From positions 1-40,931 of the forward strand of contig DAYJ01000044.1 of assembly GCA_002506875.1 (NCBI GenBank): a stretch of 40,931 bases of DNA. Reading direction: 5' to 3'. Of this stretch, positions 1 to 10,900 are shown one piece after another. The DNA is from Euryarchaeota archaeon UBA40 (GTDB lineage Archaea > Thermoplasmatota > Poseidoniia > Poseidoniales > Thalassarchaeaceae). The translations under genes and the position numbers were made by a program. How positions within the stretch are numbered: the first letter of the stretch is position 1; every line of letters begins with the position of its first letter. Below the pieces are notes generated by a model. The model worked only from the letters and a program-made list of their open reading frames with translations. It ran no database searches and had not been told where the DNA came from.

Positions 1-1
1 T

Positions 2-1483
2 ACTCGCAGGAAAGAGAAGGTTCCTTTCCATCCTGCCGTTCCGGGTAAGGTTCAGATGTATGTTTGCGGAATAACACCCTATTCACCCTCACACCTTGGG
101 CATGCTCGATGCTACATCGCGTTCGATCTTCTTCACCGATGGTTGGAGGCATCCGGATACGATGTCGAATACGTGCAAAACTTCACTGATATCGATGACA
201 AAATAATCAGGACTGCCAATGAGGAGGGAATCGATTTCCTTGAAGTTGCAAACCGAAACATTGCAGATTACTATGAGGTGATGGATGCACTTGGTGTTCT
301 TCGAGCAGACTATTACCCTCGCGTCACAGAACATCTCGAAGGCATCATCTCTATAATCGAGACGCTAATCGAAAAAGAGCATGCTTACACCGCCTCGGAT
401 GGGGTATGGTTCTCCGTCGCTTCCGCGCCTGAAAAATTCGGTACATTGACTGGAAATACACTGGATGCTGTCCAAGCAGGAGGATCGGGGAGACTCGTGG
501 AGTCCGGGAAAAAAGACCACCATGACTTCGCCCTCTGGAAGGCTGCAAAACCAGATGAGCCGGCATGGGATTCCCCCTGGGGCCCGGGGCGTCCCGGTTG
601 GCACATCGAATGCAGTGCAATGAGTATGCATCATTTCGGAGAATCCTTCGACATACATGGGGGGGGATTTGATCTCCGATTCCCTCATCATGAGGCCGAG
701 ATTTTCCAATCCGAGTGCTGCACTGGAAAGGAGCCTTTCGTCGGTGTATGGATGCACAATGGATTCGTAAGGGTAGATGGGGAGAAGATGAGCAAGAGTC
801 TCGGCAACTTCTGGACGATGAAAGATACGTTCGACAACTACGACCCCCTCGCCCTCCGATATGCCCTTCTAAATGCCCATTATAGAAATCCAATCGATGT
901 AAGCGAACAATTGCTAGAAGATGCAAAGACGAAACAGCGACGTCTATCCGAAGGATACGGACAAGCTCTCATCGCGAAAGAGGGCGGGGAAGCTCTCGAG
1001 CCCCTTCCTCCACTTCCGACCCCGGATGCATCCTCAGATGCCTACCTCCCAAAGATACTGGGAATAATCGAATCGCTTGCAGAGGAGGCGGCCCGAGCAC
1101 TCGATGACGACCTCAACAGTCGAATCGCTCTTGCTAAGGTCCAAGCAGGAATTAGTGCGATTGATGACACACTGGAATCAGATCAAATTGACGAGCATGA
1201 TACTGCCTCCTTCGCCAAGTTCGCTGTCGATTGGATTGAAGAGATTGCAGGTGACATCCTAGGAGTTCTTCCTGAACCTGCAATTGCGAAGGCTATACGT
1301 GACCCTAGACTTGATCCCAAGAGGATTGCTGTTAGAGAAGAGGTAGAAGCTCTTCTGGCTCGACGTGGTATCGCCCGTCATGCCAAAGATTGGGCGGCTG
1401 CAGATGAAATTCGCGAACGCCTTAACGAAATGGGGATTACAGTTACGGATACTCCTGAAGGGGCCATCTGGTCCCTCGAATAA
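2..1483 (+). CDS. cysS: Cysteinyl-tRNA synthetase (5' end outside window)
   Basis: This class I aminoacyl-tRNA synthetase charges tRNA-Cys with cysteine in the cytosol. The reading frame is open from base 2, and the codons before the first ATG (base 56) already encode family-like sequence (a basic stretch, then FHPAVPGKVQMYVCG), so the true start lies just upstream of the window. The visible signatures are MYVCG with the first zinc-ligand Cys, HLGHAR (the HIGH motif), HIECSAM with the second Cys, PHHEAE with the His and Glu zinc ligands, and KMSKS in GEKMSKSLGNF. The C-terminal helical region (DDDLNSRIALAK, then AADEIRERL) is the usual anticodon-binding part. About 493 residues are present, near the full family length. 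It converges on the amidohydrolase gene with 3 bp between the stops. Identification is secure; only the N-terminus is missing. Confidence 0.97.
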   Translation, partial: TRRKEKVPFHPAVPGKVQMYVCGITPYSPSHLGHARCYIAFDLLHRWLEASGYDVEYVQNFTDIDDKIIRTANEEGIDFLEVANRNIADYYEVMDALGVLRADYYPRVTEHLEGIISIIETLIEKEHAYTASDGVWFSVASAPEKFGTLTGNTLDAVQAGGSGRLVESGKKDHHDFALWKAAKPDEPAWDSPWGPGRPGWHIECSAMSMHHFGESFDIHGGGFDLRFPHHEAEIFQSECCTGKEPFVGVWMHNGFVRVDGEKMSKSLGNFWTMKDTFDNYDPLALRYALLNAHYRNPIDVSEQLLEDAKTKQRRLSEGYGQALIAKEGGEALEPLPPLPTPDASSDAYLPKILGIIESLAEEAARALDDDLNSRIALAKVQAGISAIDDTLESDQIDEHDTASFAKFAVDWIEEIAGDILGVLPEPAIAKAIRDPRLDPKRIAVREEVEALLARRGIARHAKDWAAADEIRERLNEMGITVTDTPEGAIWSLE

Positions 1484-1486
1484 TGA

Positions 1487-4300
1487 CTATTCTCGCAAAA
1501 GCCGAGTAATCGTCACGACAGAGAAGGTTAGAACCAACAGAGCTAGGATAAGAACTGCCCAGAACCAAGCCTTTTCAGTCACAGATGAGACACTTTCCTC
1601 TATCAGTACGTCTGGATTATTATCATCCAAGAGGGGTACAATCCAATTGGAAGCATCCCTGCAAGACCATTCGCTAATCCGTGAATCATCCCCTCGCTCT
1701 GGTGGTGTTTCGCCAAGGACAAGTGCTTGAGCGACAACTGAATCATCACACGTGCGGCCAGGGAACGTAATCGCACTCCCCAGATCGTAACTTGGATCTA
1801 ATCGACTTACAGGCCAATCGCCCTCTGAGGCTGACTCGCTAAGACCTCCATGAGGCTGCGTCCAAATGGAATCCTCGGGACAATCACTACTGTACACAAT
1901 ATTGGCATCCGTTGCACCCTGGTCTGGCCAATTTTCAACGAAGCAACCCTGTGATCTGGACATCAAAATCACGATTGCGCCACAGCCACGGACTCGGCCA
2001 TCATCAGATGATGCCGGATCAGTCACGCACTCTTCGATATGGATCCCTTTGCCCCACGTAGTATTGGAAGGATACTGTTCACCACCATATGGGCCGAAAG
2101 TCGGCAGGATTAGTGGAAGATCATTCTCACTTAAGCTAGGCCCATTTGAATTGCTATTATTGTCATTATCTGTATCATCCTGTCCGTCGTCAACAGGAGG
2201 TGTGACATCTGTGTCGCCCTGTCCATTGTCAATAGGAGCTACAATAGTGTCAACATTGGAACGATTCCCATTCGAATCCAATGTAATATCGTAGTATGCA
2301 GACCACAAGTCAGCATTACGGCCATGTTGGAATGTACCGGATCTATTCAGGACATCGAAGTAACGATCGTCGCCATAGGTATACCACGGATCGAATGGTC
2401 GAGGCCCAATAGAGAGGTTCTCAAGACAACTCTTCAGACGCCCAGAAATATCGGCATATGACGAAGTTCCCCCTGGAACTCCTTCGAATCTAACATCAAT
2501 CGTCTTCTGGAAACCAGGAGCGGACAACACCTCGGGGTCGTCTGACATTTGGTCCATCAAATCTGCATCACCAAATACAGCAATTCCTCCGACTGTGACC
2601 AGACGCACATCGGGGTCAACGGCCTCAATGAGATTTCGGTATGGATCAGAATGGAAGGAATCCACTACTAGTAAATCGGCTGCGAGTCCTGCCTTAATCC
2701 GGCCGACATAATCAGTCCAACCCACCTGATCAATTGCGTTCGTAGTAATCATCTGCGCCATTTCGAAATCAGTAAATCGATTGCCGAGGACGTTGGAGTC
2801 CCACCAATCTGCAATCTTAACCTCATGGAGGACACTCTTGGCTCCTGATGGATTCCAATCTGGAGATATATGGATTGAGACGCCTGCGTCGTCTGCCGCA
2901 GCAATATCCGCTGTATCACCATAGAGAAGGAGGTTCGACATTGGCGACCAAACTAAGCTGGCATCTACGGCAGCCATTCGTGAAAACTCGTTTGATGTAA
3001 GCGCAGTACCATGGATGATGATTAACTCATCAATCACAAGATCGTTGTTTACAAGTGCATCAAATTCTGCACGTGATGGCTCATCAATTCCCTCTGCAAG
3101 ATGAATCATCCACGCATCGAGATTTCCACTAGCCTTTGAATTCTTGATGTGAGAGCCAGTGTAGTCATCAGGGAACCAGGATCCACCTACACGGGTCTCG
3201 ATGTTATCTTGTCCAAAGTTCGATTTCTCAAGATTTCTTGCAAGGATAGATGTGAATGTCTCCTCACTCTCCGATGTAGAACCCTGAATCGCTGTTGTGC
3301 CACCAACTATGGATTTGACTTCAGCGTGCTTCATGGAATCTACCATGAGACCGCAGCCATCGGAACCACCATCATTCAAACCGTTCTCGACCTTCGTGAT
3401 TGCATTCTTGTAATCATTCACAGTCCGCCATTCGTATCGATTGTTCCAACCGTTTGGATCAACCTCTCGTGCGCCTCGGCCATGGTCCCATATCGGAATG
3501 GCATTGTAATGAGGATGGTTGTGAGCATCAATCAGTCCAGGATAGATGACGCCACCAGTATGTATGCGCTCAACACCTGATGCCACACCGGGTTCAGGCT
3601 CACCATCCCCCCATACGGCCTCAATAAGCCCGTTGACTACGAGGACATTCCCCGAAATGAGGACGCTAGATTGGGATTCCATGGTAACAACCGAACCCGT
3701 CAGTACGTACGAACCGTTGTGATCTACGCCCTCCAGAGGCTCACACTCAGCGCCTACACCTGATGAAGGCCGGGATTCACTCGGACCCCATCCCGGTGTA
3801 GGTGAGTTGACCTTCTGCAAGGGTTCACCCTTGACATCTCGAGTGTAGGATATGTCCCAACCATACTCCTCTGCTGGCCAAGTTGCAGAAGATATCTCGT
3901 TGCTAGATGAATCCATGATTCTGATTGTGCCGCCTTCAAAGTAAGAAAGTTCGAGCATAGTGGTCGCACGGAAAAACACGAGTCTCGACTGAGCGTCTAT
4001 CGTAGAGGCGGTGAAAGTGTAAGATTCAGTGATACCAGCGGTCTCAACCTCAAGGACCCAGCCTTGAACATCAATTGCAGATGATTCGGGATTATGAATT
4101 TCCACGAACTGATCACTGGTGGAACCCGTCGAACCATCACAATTCCAGTCAACGCCATCATAACTAGCAGTGCTCGCCGAAACAAGGAACTCCGAAATGT
4201 ACGCACCCTGAGAACCATTCGCACTTGTCACACCAGTCATTGGAAGGAGGAGTAAGAGGGAAATGGCGAATCCAGCACGAAGGAAACTACGGCTCGTCAC
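1487..4300 (-). CDS. Secreted, membrane-anchored amidohydrolase with N-terminal lamin-tail domain
   Basis: This is a large exported metal-dependent hydrolase of the amidohydrolase superfamily; its substrate is unknown. From the GTG at 4300 it has 937 residues: a signal peptide (SRSF, a Leu-rich core, then VTSA), a lamin-tail-like beta domain (about 34-172, with YISEFLVS and QFVEIHNP), and an amidohydrolase domain (about 195-590) with LIDAHNHPH metal ligands at about H260/H262, IIIHGTAL, WSPMSNLLLYG and the Asp of ISPDWNPSGAK. Next come an Asp/Gly/Asn-rich linker (about 685-720), a Cys-containing extracellular region, and a C-terminal membrane helix followed by RLLRE. The frame also runs up to a GTG at 4384. 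I prefer 4300 because it gives a classical signal peptide and leaves a normal divergent intergenic region. The longer form would carry 28 extra residues before that signal. Imidazolonepropionase- or prolidase-like activity is possible but not shown. Confidence 0.85.
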   Translation of the reverse strand: MTSRSFLRAGFAISLLLLLPMTGVTSANGSQGAYISEFLVSASTASYDGVDWNCDGSTGSTSDQFVEIHNPESSAIDVQGWVLEVETAGITESYTFTASTIDAQSRLVFFRATTMLELSYFEGGTIRIMDSSSNEISSATWPAEEYGWDISYTRDVKGEPLQKVNSPTPGWGPSESRPSSGVGAECEPLEGVDHNGSYVLTGSVVTMESQSSVLISGNVLVVNGLIEAVWGDGEPEPGVASGVERIHTGGVIYPGLIDAHNHPHYNAIPIWDHGRGAREVDPNGWNNRYEWRTVNDYKNAITKVENGLNDGGSDGCGLMVDSMKHAEVKSIVGGTTAIQGSTSESEETFTSILARNLEKSNFGQDNIETRVGGSWFPDDYTGSHIKNSKASGNLDAWMIHLAEGIDEPSRAEFDALVNNDLVIDELIIIHGTALTSNEFSRMAAVDASLVWSPMSNLLLYGDTADIAAADDAGVSIHISPDWNPSGAKSVLHEVKIADWWDSNVLGNRFTDFEMAQMITTNAIDQVGWTDYVGRIKAGLAADLLVVDSFHSDPYRNLIEAVDPDVRLVTVGGIAVFGDADLMDQMSDDPEVLSAPGFQKTIDVRFEGVPGGTSSYADISGRLKSCLENLSIGPRPFDPWYTYGDDRYFDVLNRSGTFQHGRNADLWSAYYDITLDSNGNRSNVDTIVAPIDNGQGDTDVTPPVDDGQDDTDNDNNSNSNGPSLSENDLPLILPTFGPYGGEQYPSNTTWGKGIHIEECVTDPASSDDGRVRGCGAIVILMSRSQGCFVENWPDQGATDANIVYSSDCPEDSIWTQPHGGLSESASEGDWPVSRLDPSYDLGSAITFPGRTCDDSVVAQALVLGETPPERGDDSRISEWSCRDASNWIVPLLDDNNPDVLIEESVSSVTEKAWFWAVLILALLVLTFSVVTITRLLRE

Positions 4301-4330
4301 ATTGCGAGGTTCAGGCGCGAAGAACTTGAA

Positions 4331-4374
4331 CCCTGTCCTTTGACACTCATGATGACAATAGTGCTCCGACAGGG
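4331..4374. promoter_or_regulatory. Perfect 7-bp inverted repeat between divergent genes
   Basis: CCCTGTC (4331-4337) and GACAGGG (4368-4374) are perfect inverted arms separated by 30 bp. They lie between the preferred amidohydrolase start (4300) and the lipoprotein ATG (4404). An operator or a divergent promoter element is possible. If the amidohydrolase really starts at 4384, this stretch would be coding. No clear TATA box is seen. Confidence 0.3.
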
Positions 4375-4403
4375 ACAAAAGCACTCACCTCACCCACAAT
4401 AGT

Positions 4404-5852
4404 ATGAGGGATGGTTCAACAACCAAGATTGTTGCATCAGTTGCAACTGTCCTGATTCTTCTGCTTCCCGGTTGCTTCGGCGAAAATGAAGAAATCTACG
4501 AGGGGAATGATTGGGCGAAAGGCTTCGCTTACATCGATGACCCGGCAGGATTCACTGGTGAAGATCGTATACGCCCGTTCAACGTAAGTCACCCTGATCC
4601 ATCCTTGAACGATACATGGGGCAATTCATCTTGGGCAGTATTCGGGAATCCAGAAGGAGGAAACTGCTGTGAACACTATCTCGCAGCGACTGAATGGGGT
4701 TGGATTCTGAACTTTGGTGGAGAATATCCCACATGGTCCGAGGATCGAGGACATACTTGGCAAGAATGGCAGCCCCCCGTTGTCCAGAATCTGAACTGCC
4801 GAACACCAAAACTGACGCTACCGGGGCAGGAAGGCCTCGGCGAAGGAAGTATCGTGCAGACAACAACTGGAGACATCATTGCGATGGGGTGGTTCCCTTA
4901 CCCCTCTGCCTCGGGTGGAGACCAATTCTATGCCTTCTTCTGGGATGCAGATGAGGAGGACTGGACATGGTGCTTCAACCGATTCACTGAACCCTTCTAT
5001 GATCGATCGTGGCAGATGGAAATCGTTGGTCCGATTGACGCAAATGCACCATGGGGTTCGGGAGAATGGGCTAGTCTCGTCATCTCGAACTTCTGGCATC
5101 AATCTTCCAATCGAGGAGGGCAAATGTCAACTGACGGTCTGAACTACTACTACTTCGAATTCCCTGACCGCGATGAGCAACTCGACACCTACGAAGTTGA
5201 TCTGACCTCTGTGGACCTCCCCGCTTCATGGGATTACACCAAGCCACACAAGGAAATGCGAGGGTTTCCCGTTCCTTCGGGAGGAGCGTACTTCCCGAGT
5301 TTCTTCTCTGATGGAGGGGATGCTTTTCTCGATACAAGCCTAAACTGGTGGAGGGCCACCACTCTAGGTGGGGAAAGCCTACCAAGTGAATACTGCGCAT
5401 TCGATTCGAGTTCGTACCTGCACTGCGTCCTACAGACAGGTACGACTTTTCTGCATACCGTATCTGATGATGGAGGGGAAACCTGGACAAATCAGACATA
5501 CAACCTCAGCAGCGTGGCTGAAGAAATAGAGGAGTGGGAGTTCCATGCTAATGGAGTCCACGACCTCTTCGTACTCAATGTTCGATACCAGAGTTCTGCA
5601 GGCCCTGATGTAGATGTCGCGTGGCATGTACGTGATTACTCTGAGGACCTCGCTCCAGATTCTATGACATTCATTGGATTAGGTGACCTCGATGCAACAT
5701 CTGGTGCCGGGCAAGACATTCGATTCGATTTTGCAAGCATGACAATTCTCCCCGATGGCGGTTCAGTTATTGCCTATCACGACTCTTCTGATCCTGATCC
5801 GTTATTCGGACTTGAGTTATTCCTTCCGCAAGAATACTCAGTCAATCAGTGA
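4404..5852 (+). CDS. Lipoprotein with Asp-box (BNR) repeats
   Basis: This 482-residue exported protein begins with a lipoprotein signal: the charged start MRDGSTTK, a hydrophobic core and the lipobox LLPGC, with the lipid-carrying Cys at 24. The mature part has at least two Asp-box motifs of the S-x-D-x-G-x-T-W type, SEDRGHTW (about 112-119) and SDDGGETW (about 354-361). These motifs mark sialidase-like or related beta-propellers. It is rich in Trp and aromatic residues and in paired Cys. A glycan- or polymer-binding or hydrolytic role at the cell surface is possible, but I do not see a sialidase active-site arginine triad I would trust. It is divergent from the amidohydrolase and overlaps the stop of the converging MutS-like gene by 11 bp. 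The ATG start is fixed by the signal peptide. Confidence 0.8.
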   Translation: MRDGSTTKIVASVATVLILLLPGCFGENEEIYEGNDWAKGFAYIDDPAGFTGEDRIRPFNVSHPDPSLNDTWGNSSWAVFGNPEGGNCCEHYLAATEWGWILNFGGEYPTWSEDRGHTWQEWQPPVVQNLNCRTPKLTLPGQEGLGEGSIVQTTTGDIIAMGWFPYPSASGGDQFYAFFWDADEEDWTWCFNRFTEPFYDRSWQMEIVGPIDANAPWGSGEWASLVISNFWHQSSNRGGQMSTDGLNYYYFEFPDRDEQLDTYEVDLTSVDLPASWDYTKPHKEMRGFPVPSGGAYFPSFFSDGGDAFLDTSLNWWRATTLGGESLPSEYCAFDSSSYLHCVLQTGTTFLHTVSDDGGETWTNQTYNLSSVAEEIEEWEFHANGVHDLFVLNVRYQSSAGPDVDVAWHVRDYSEDLAPDSMTFIGLGDLDATSGAGQDIRFDFASMTILPDGGSVIAYHDSSDPDPLFGLELFLPQEYSVNQ

Positions 5853-7902
5853 ATCGTTCAGCTAGTCGGTTAAACAAATCCGAGGCTGGACCTTCCGACC
5901 GCGCTGCCAATCTCCTAACAATCAGTTCAGGAGTTGAGCGCGCTAGTAAGCCGCGCTTTGGAGTACGATCAACAATCAATTCTAGATTCTCATCTAATCC
6001 TCTAGCCTCAATGCCATCAATCCTCAAATCATCACCTGAACGCGATTGGATTTGATCCCCAATGTGGGTGACGAGTACGACGGAACTAGAGGGATTGGAC
6101 ATTGCAGCATCCAATAGACCAGATAGTATTCGTGCAGCAGCACCAGGTTCGGTAATTGCTTCTAACTCATCAGCGAGAACCAACTTGACTGATGGCGATG
6201 TGAAAACGTCTGCAAGACGAATCAAAGTCCTCTCAAGTGCACCTGCCGACTGGGTACCACTGACCTTGGCAAGCATGTGAAGTTCGTCCACGAGTGATAC
6301 GCGGCCGTGAGTTGCTGGAATTGGCAAACCTGCATGAGTGAGAAGAACACACATCGCTATTGTCTCCAGCAAAGTTGTCTTACCACCCGAGTTCGCTCCA
6401 GTCAATAATGCAAGACGGTCTAGATCTTCATCAGCTGCAACCGAACCCAAACCATAGGTGATAGGAGTAGGTTCGACATCGAGAAGAAGATGCCTTGCTT
6501 CGTCGAGCCGGAAACCAGAACCGTCTGATACAATCTCAGGCATAACACATCGATGAGATATCGCCCAACGAGCAACAGCCATCCACATCTCCATCTCAGT
6601 CAAACCGAGAATCGCTAGGCGACACCCTTCGAAGAGGCGGGATGCTTCGCGTGAATTTCGAACTAGGTCATCTCCTTTCGCAGTAATGATTGCTGTATCT
6701 AATGCAGATTCGATATCTTCTATAGCTCGGCGGTGGACAATGAAGGGGTAATCTGAATCAACCCAATCATGAGGGATTCTAATCGAGGTGCCATCGAGAT
6801 AAGCATCTAATCTATTTCGGCCATCTTGTACAGCCTGCTCGATTCCTGTAGCGACCGCTGCTTGTATACGTCGATTTAATCCGTCTGTATCGGCATAAAA
6901 ACTCAACACTTCCTCACCATCGAGGGAAAGATGAGCATCGGAGGTTGAAGCGATAATCGCATCATTGACTGCTCCTTCGATTGTCTTGATTTCAGTCCAC
7001 AGGCTATCCTTGACTGATTCAAGAGAGGTTAGATCTCCACCTTCCGAGCCAAGAGCATCAATGAGTTCATTCAGCCCATTCAGAGGTTCAACTAATGTAA
7101 GGATGGAATCGGAAAGAGGATGTGCCCCCCAATCTAACGAAGATATCGAAACAATAGATTCGATTGAAGAACGATTCTCATGAAACCATTCGATGCTAAT
7201 CTCTGGAACGGCTTGATCGAGTTTGATAATCGACGGCAGAACGATCCAACCTGATGGTGGGTCGCGTGGCCCACCATCTCCAATCCAAGTCACAGTATTG
7301 AACACAACATAGTCCTTCCAAGTCTCCTTGGCATCCCTAACGATAACACGGCATCTGGATTCCAAACCTTCGACGCTATTCGCTACCTCTTGGCTTGGAA
7401 CTACGACTACTCGGTCCAAGCGTCCGTTCCCTCGCTGAATTCGAGTCAAACCAGCAGTCAATGCCCGCCACTGCTCCGATTTACTAGGATGTTTCAGGAT
7501 GAAATCCATTGCCTCCTCGACTCGAACACGGTTAGCGTCAATCTGTTCTCTCTCTGTACGAGGATATGGTCCTAAGAGTTGGATTCGTTCTCTTGAAGCA
7601 GAATTCGATGCCCCCTCAGAAATCGATTCGAGTACTCTACGATGGAGAATCTCGCCTTCTCCTGAACGACAGATGTCAGGATCAGAACCACGGACTGCTT
7701 TGATTAGGCGTATCGCACGATTCGTTGATAGTCCTTCGACAGCAGTCAAACTCGCGATATCTCCTCGGTCCAATGCTTCGATTACGGCCCCCTCGGAACC
7801 AAGGGTTTGACTCAAACGATTGGCCAATGAGGAACCAACACCGGGGATGTCCTGAAGCGTAAGCATCGTCAAACATCGACGTGCGGGAGTTATTGAGAAC
7901 AT
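5842..7902 (-). CDS. MutS-family ATPase with N-terminal helix-hairpin-helix
   Basis: This DNA-binding ATPase resembles the C-terminal core of MutS/MutS2 and the archaeal MutS-like proteins. Residues about 14-70 form a helix-hairpin-helix region (IPGVGSSLANRL, then VEGLSTNRAIRLI). The middle is a helical lever/clamp-like region (about 230-430). The ATPase at about 495-640 shows Walker A TGANSGGKTT (501-510), Walker B LVLADE and the late His of VLVTHIG. No mismatch-reading domain I (FxE motif) and no Smr nuclease tail are visible, so classic mismatch repair is not supported. A role in branched DNA or recombination is an inference from the family. The ATG at 7902 sits 3 bp after the ileS stop, which suggests coupling. 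The ATG at 7866 (MLTLQDIPGVG) is an equally good start, directly at the domain edge. Confidence 0.88.
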   Translation of the reverse strand: MFSITPARRCLTMLTLQDIPGVGSSLANRLSQTLGSEGAVIEALDRGDIASLTAVEGLSTNRAIRLIKAVRGSDPDICRSGEGEILHRRVLESISEGASNSASRERIQLLGPYPRTEREQIDANRVRVEEAMDFILKHPSKSEQWRALTAGLTRIQRGNGRLDRVVVVPSQEVANSVEGLESRCRVIVRDAKETWKDYVVFNTVTWIGDGGPRDPPSGWIVLPSIIKLDQAVPEISIEWFHENRSSIESIVSISSLDWGAHPLSDSILTLVEPLNGLNELIDALGSEGGDLTSLESVKDSLWTEIKTIEGAVNDAIIASTSDAHLSLDGEEVLSFYADTDGLNRRIQAAVATGIEQAVQDGRNRLDAYLDGTSIRIPHDWVDSDYPFIVHRRAIEDIESALDTAIITAKGDDLVRNSREASRLFEGCRLAILGLTEMEMWMAVARWAISHRCVMPEIVSDGSGFRLDEARHLLLDVEPTPITYGLGSVAADEDLDRLALLTGANSGGKTTLLETIAMCVLLTHAGLPIPATHGRVSLVDELHMLAKVSGTQSAGALERTLIRLADVFTSPSVKLVLADELEAITEPGAAARILSGLLDAAMSNPSSSVVLVTHIGDQIQSRSGDDLRIDGIEARGLDENLELIVDRTPKRGLLARSTPELIVRRLAARSEGPASDLFNRLAERFTD

Positions 7903-7905
7903 CGG

Positions 7906-10900
7906 TCACAATGCCGATACTAAGTAAGAAATCTCAAACTCGCCATCAAGGGAGAATACATCCGCACCTGTACCTGCCTCCGATGCAACGGCATCAGGAT
8001 CAACACGATGAAACACCGCGGAAGAAGCACGCACTTCAGATGCAACGTGAGACTGATCCTCTTCAGACATACCCGGAGCATTAGACGGTAACCATACCTC
8101 CAGTGCGATGGTTGCGTTGACCTCTAGATCCAGCTCTTTTCTCTTCGACTGAATACGCCTGATGATATCTCTAGCTAGCCCCTTTGACTGTAATGCGTCC
8201 GTAAGAGCCATGTCCATTACTAGACTGACATCCATCTCGCCATCTGGCCCATCGAATTGAATCGTTGAGGCGGCGAAACCCTCCTTCTCAACACGCCGAA
8301 TTTCTACATCCTCCGCAGTAATTTCATATCCAGCGAGAGCCCCCAGACCTGCTTCAATCTCAAGCAAAAACGATTCTGGATCTACCTTGCTGAGTTCATC
8401 GAGAACCGCTGGTAAATCCTGCCGGCATTTGCGGCCTAGAGCCTTACGATTAGGTGCAAGTTCGATACGCTGGAATCGATCTAAATCATCTTCTGTGGCC
8501 AAAAATTCAACGTTCAATTCCTCTGCGAGGATGTCGTGAAACTCACTAATTTCTGGACCGCCAACAATCCAACTAGCCTGACAGGGCAGGCGCTGGCGGC
8601 GATTGGCATCAATCCGGATTCGTCGGCCGGTCTCTGCTAAAGAGCGAACAAGTTCCATCTTAGCTTCGAGAACCATGTCAATTGGTGGTAATTCATCCTC
8701 GCCCTCAAGTGGCCCCTCACTACGAATTGGCCAATCCGCAAGGTGTACTGAAGCCCCGCCAGTTAGATTGCGATGAATCTCGTCAGAAATGAATGGAGCC
8801 ACTGGTGCCATCAAACGAGCAACAATAGTCAGAATCTCATGTAGCGTGTGTTCGCAAGCAAGTGCGTCAGACGATTTTGTATCCTCCCAAAGTCGGCGAC
8901 GTGAACGTCGGATGTACCAATTTGAAAGGTCATTTACAACAAACTCCTCAAGGTCACGGCATGCTTTGTGGAAATCCCAATCCTCAAACTGACGATGGTA
9001 AGCATAGGCAACCTGCGAAAGACGACTCAGTATCCAACGATCCAATGGTGATCTCTCTTCAACGGGGATGTATGTCTCGGAGTTGTCAGGGTTGAAGCCA
9101 TCGTCCTCTGCGTAGTCAGCATAGAATCGGTAACAATTCCATAAAGTCAGAAACATCTTCGCATATGTCTCACGCACACCATTTGGATCAAACTTCAGTG
9201 GATTCCATGGTGCACCAGCGGTGACCATGTACCAACGGGTTGCATCGGCACCTTCCCTGTTGAAATGGTCCCATGGATCCACAATGTTTCCACGTGACTT
9301 CGACATTTTCTTCCCCTCAGCATCGAGTATGAGGCCAAGACTGAGACACCGCTTGTAGCAGATGGAATCGAATACTGTGGTGGAAACTGCAAGAAGGGTG
9401 TAAAACCACCCTCTAGTCTGGTCCACCCCTTCACAAATGTAGTCAATGGGGAAGTTATTCTCGAATGTCTCTGGGTTATCGAAGGGGTGATGCCACTGAG
9501 CGAAAGAAGCACACCCTGAATCAAACCAGCAGTCCATAACGAAGGGTTCGCGATGCATTGGCTCTCCATCATCGCCGAGCAAAACGAAGCTGTCAACAAT
9601 CGGGCGATGGAGATCAACATCGCTAGGACAATCCGGATTCTCGATACCCGCTGCCCGTGCCTTCTCGACCTCCTGTTGTAGCTCAGCAATCGAACCAATG
9701 CACTTCATCTGACCCGAATTAGAGCGCCATACTGGCAGAGGAGTACCCCAATAACGCTCACGGCTGATGGCCCAGTCCTTTACATTGCGAAGCCATTCTC
9801 CGAAGCGACCCTCTCCGACCCAATCTGGCGCCCATTCAACCTGATCATTGAACTCAAGGAGGCGCTCCTTAACAGCAGTCATGCGCACAAACCAGGAATC
9901 CATGGCATAGTAGAGCAGTGGGTGATCTGTCCTCCAACAATGAGGATAATCGTGAGAATAGGCCTTCTCACGATAGAGAAGCCCATCATCGCTAAGAATC
10001 TCAATAATTTCTTGGTCACAGTCCTTGACATACCTTGCATCGAGTCGCGGATGTGTTCCCACGATGAATCGTCCGTCTATGTCTACCGTATGTTGTGCAG
10101 GTAATCCCACCTCCATACCAAGATTGTAGTCATCCTCACCATACATGACAGCAGTGTGGACCACTCCTGTTCCGTCAGTGGTTGTAACCCAATCAGCACT
10201 GAGGACCGTCCATGCGGTCTCAGATTCTCCACGATCCACTGCATCTACGAACAGCGGTTCGTAGGAACGACCCACAAGATCAGAGCCAGGAATCTCCTCA
10301 ATTACCTCAACATGGTGGCGCAGAACCTCCTTCATCAGATCCTTCGCAAGAATGAGTTGTTCGCCAACATCTGCGCCGCCGGCGCCGTCCCATGAAGAGG
10401 CTTCTTCGGATACACGGACCCGGACGTAAGTCACATCAGGGCCAACAGCTAGTCCGACGTTTCCTGGCAATGTCCAAGGAGTTGTGGTCCAAGCGAGAAT
10501 ACTTGCATCATCATCATCAAGACGGAACTTGACGTAAACAGAGGGTTCCTCGACTTCCTTGTATCCAAGAGCAACCTCGTGACTAGAGTAGGAAGTACCA
10601 GTTTGTGGGCAATATGGGAGGACCTTGTGGCCACGATAAAGCAGACCCTTGTCGAACATCTGCTTTAGAGCCCACCAACAAGATTCGACGAAATCGTTGT
10701 CTAGAGTGACATAGGGATTGTCGAGATCAACCCAGAAAGCCATGCGTTCGGTCATCTCGCGCCATGCCTGTTCGTAAGTCCATACAGACTTCCTACATTC
10801 CTCGTTGAACTCAGCGATACCAAACTCCTCGATTGCCTCGTTACTCATGAGATCCATGCGTTTCTGAACCTCGATTTCAACAGGTAGCCCGTGGGTATCC

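Noticed and set aside
351..926. Long open frame of 191 codons antisense to cysS
   Set aside because: It lies wholly inside the catalytic domain of cysS, its product is Arg/Ser/Pro-rich with no recognisable domain, and it has no ribosome site. It is a shadow frame.
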